DNA of 64,000 bases from NCBI GenBank assembly GCA_963691705.1, contig OY829545.1, forward strand, positions 15,761,569 through 15,825,568, in the 5' to 3' direction. Positions 61,122-64,000 of the stretch are shown piece after piece; position 1 is the first letter of the stretch; every line of letters begins with the position of its first letter. The DNA comes from Viola odorata (lineage: Eukaryota; Streptophyta; Magnoliopsida; Malpighiales; Violaceae). The notes under the pieces are model-generated. The model did no database searches and was not told where the DNA came from. It worked only from the letters and a program-made list of their open reading frames with translations. The position numbers and the translations under genes are program-made.

Positions 61122-64000
61122 TAAATACAATATAAATTTATCTACACACAATCTAATATGGATTTCGTATTTTTAAGTATAAATTTTAATAATGCGATTT
61201 CACATCATAAAATATAAGAATAAAAATATAGTTTGATGACATTTATCATATGGTAAACAAGTTACATTATTTCATTTTTTAAAATAATGTTGTTTGAAAG
61301 ATCATTTTAAAGACCAATAAATTATATATAATCGTCAATTAAATATAATCAACATATATCATAAATTCAAATTATCAACTATATAAACAAATGAAAATAT
61401 AAATGTTGATTAAACATAATCAATAATTTGCTACAAGGTAGTTTGGTGTATACATGACAACTGTTGCATCATTGATAATTGATTATAGTCACCCTTATCA
61501 CAAATCCAAGTTATTTGATTATATTTACAATTTGCGGTTATGTAAATATGGATTGAGTGTAATCAACAATTTGCCGTAATGAGAAGGTATTTTGAAACAC
61601 CAATCGACTATCTAATTATAGATCAAATATAATCAATTATATCACAAGTTAGAGTTGTCGACTAAATACAAAAACAATAATATTAACGCCGATTGTTCAT
61701 CAATGTTAACTTGTTACAACTAGTGTTAACCTGTAGAACCTATTGTGTAAGTTTTTTTTTTAAAAAAAATTCGGAATAGATTGGGACATGTCAATATCCT
61801 ATTGTATAGGACACTACAATTCAAATGAAAATATTATAAGCACGTCATAGCATAATTTGTTGATACATTATTACTAGTAGATAATTAATTAACGGTTGGC
61901 TAGATAGTTTTCCTGAAGAATAAGAAAGCTACATAATATTCCTCCAACCCTATCATTTCTATCTAGAACAAATTGAACTAATTACATTTCATGATCACAC
62001 TTCTGTCACAATTTCTGATGTCATAAAGGCGAATTAACACCTTGATATTAAAACAAAAAATTAAAACAAAAAAAGAGAAGTATCCCTCTCATCATTGGTT
62101 AACTAGTTGGCAGACACAGCCAAACCAAGCACGGCTAACAGGAACTGAACCCCTCCAAATGTGAAACGGAATGCAGACCGGAAGGAAACGGGCGGGTCAA
62201 AAGATCCAAGAAAAACTACAAGCGTCGCCATAAACGCATAGTCGACACATGGGCCCACCTTCATGGCAATCTTGTCTCCCTTCCATGTAATCTGCAGTTA
62301 ATCAAAAATACCTTTAGAAATCATGAAAATTATCTGAGTAGATTAATGAATACTAGGAGTATATGATTAAAGTTGAGTAGACTAGATTAACCCGACCATT
62401 TTAATTTCAGGAATAAATAATAAATTAATGAACATATTGATGAAAGTAAAAACCTTAATTAGTAGGCTGATATACCCTATAAAGTAGACTATTAAATAGT
62501 TACTTCATCATCGGGAAAAATTACTTAGACGATGATTCTTAAATTGAAACAAATCGAGGTGGTTAACTAACTTCTGCAAGCTTGTTCTCGGAGCCTCCGA
62601 GAGATACGATGAACGACTTGTCAGACCAACTCCCATCAATCTTGTAATCAGGAATTTCTTGAACTGTGTTAGAGGCGACGAATATATGTAATCGATGTTA
62701 GATTCGAAAAGTCGATGACCTCTTTACAGTGAAAAGTAAATCATCTTCATTTTCACCTCGGAAGACCTCCCATCTACCATGCATAGTTCTTATCTAATTA
62801 AACATTCAAGTACAATTAAATGATAATTACGTAAATATTGAAACTTAAATCATTTATTTTGTATTGATTATCAGATGTGGGATGAGCCCGGCAGCGTGGT
62901 TAATCAATCAAGATTGGAAACGTGTTAATTAGAAGAAACAAACCTTGTGCCGGAGAGTGAGCATGATGTTACCAGAAGCGTCATGCAAGATATTGCGGTG
63001 ATGTGTTGTGAAGACTTTATTTTTGATCTGAAATAGGACGGTACCTTCCACGTCGGCCACCTCTAAGTATCGTCCGACAGACCGGACCTTGTTGGAACGA
63101 ATAGTTAATTCAACCGGGTGTTGTCTCACAATGAATTGTGGCCCAATACCTCCACTGGTCTCCCCGGCGGGTCCCATGTTCTCTCCGGTGCCGGACTTGG
63201 GTTGTTCATCCCCGCACCATCAGCCATCGCTGCCAGGCACGCACGTGAGCAAACAAAGAAGCTGAGAATGGATAATTGATTAATACTTTGAACTAATTAA
63301 TGCACTTGAAGAAAACACAGAGGAATAATTTTAATTTACAAGAAAAAAAGATCAAATTGTTATGGCTGCATACCTATGCGGAAGAGGCAGTCGTGATTAT
63401 ATAATGACGAAAAAATTGGCTGGGTCAGCAAAAAGAAAAATTGATGAGCACGTCAGTGACTTTTATTCTCTCTTTTTTTAAAGGACTTTTTCTCTCTTTT
63501 TCAAACATGTAAATGGAATTAATCACGTATACAAAATAGAGAAATACAATATATAGACGACCAAGACTTAATTAGTTTTTATGATAACCACTAATACATA
63601 ATTAATTGAATCAAGCTGGAAAAATTACTCAAAAAAAACCAAGTTGGAAAACGAGAATCGAGCTCACAAAATATAAAAAGTAACATTGGTTCATGAAATG
63701 ATACTTTCCTTCTTAGAATCACTCTCCCGGGTGAGAGTGATTAGGGGAAATATTAGTTTTTTTGTGTTTGGTTGGAATTTAAAATTCCTAAAAAAGTAAC
63801 ATTTTTGTATTTGTTTTGTACTTGGGAATTAGAAGGGAAAATAAAAAAAATACTACTCTATCCTTAATAGATAATAATTATTAGTAGGCAATTAGAACAA
63901 GATTCAAATTAGATGATCAAACTTAGTAACCGATTAAAAACTTGATAAATTTCTAGAAAATTTAAAATTATGCACATAACTTTGCTAATTTCATCGATAG
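61122..64000. repeat. Segmental duplication, right copy, runs off the window
   Basis: It is homologous to 54376-58780 without the solo LTR. Its left edge lies in intron 2 of the EER5/THP1-like gene. It has an extra stretch of about 120 bases in the second LOR intron (62325-62475). It is still homologous at the last base. Confidence 0.9.
62103..63227 (-). pseudogene. LURP-one-related (LOR) copy 3, frameshifted
   Basis: The exon structure and most bases match copy 2. In exon 1, a T is missing near 63148: copy 2 has CCCAATTACC and copy 3 has CCCAATACC. This shifts the frame after V-E-V and gives TGA within a few codons. In exon 2, near 62700, the segment that reads F-R-T-K-T-R-L in copy 2 becomes F-R-I-stop. 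Two independent lesions support true decay rather than a single base-calling error. The third exon is essentially intact. Confidence 0.87.

Overview
The window is nuclear DNA from a flowering plant, most likely a eudicot. Coding regions are split by many AT-rich GT-AG introns, the recognisable proteins are plant families (KEA antiporter, SHAQKYF-class MYB, LOR, tetraspanin, ACC-oxidase-like, EER5/THP1, FANCE), and about half of the sequence is transposon-derived. I cannot name the species.

Layout. 1-5640: an older transposon-like stretch split by a complete hAT element (699-5502) with an intact transposase and an 8-bp target duplication. 6271-8453: a methyltransferase gene remnant whose start codon was hit by a LINE tail and which is frameshifted and truncated. 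9259-11163: an intact two-exon tetraspanin. 12062-18785: a FANCE gene interrupted by a 5.2-kb Mutator-like fold-back element, a near-perfect inverted duplication of half a FAR1-type transposase. 18510-25960: a tandem duplication of the FANCE 3' end plus an ACC-oxidase-like gene. Both oxidase copies are damaged, and between them lies a PIF/Harbinger-like element carrying a Tic22 fragment. 26844-33298: an intact 20-exon KEA4/5/6-type K+/H+ antiporter. 36384-37582: a one-repeat MYB repressor-type factor with a doubtful splice donor. 39369-42536: a Mutator-like element with a nested hAT element. 43433-44808: a nucleotide pyrophosphatase gene broken by a frameshift. 45044-49807: two more non-autonomous hAT elements, the second carrying two syntaxin (SYP22-type) exons with their intron. 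51351-63227: three LOR genes. The second and third sit in a recent segmental duplication whose left copy later received a 1.47-kb solo LTR and whose right copy starts in intron 2 of an EER5/THP1 gene.

Apparently intact genes are the tetraspanin, the KEA antiporter, LOR copies 1 and 2, the hAT transposase, and possibly MYB. They do not form a pathway. The unifying theme is gene damage, duplication and capture by transposons. Elements from at least five groups are dated relative to each other by nesting and by presence or absence between duplicated segments.

The most interesting object is the fold-back in FANCE. Transcription from the FANCE promoter would produce a hairpin of about 2.5 kb matching a FAR1/MULE transposase, an arrangement resembling maize Mu killer. 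All family assignments come from reading translated sequence and from memory of the families. No database search was run.
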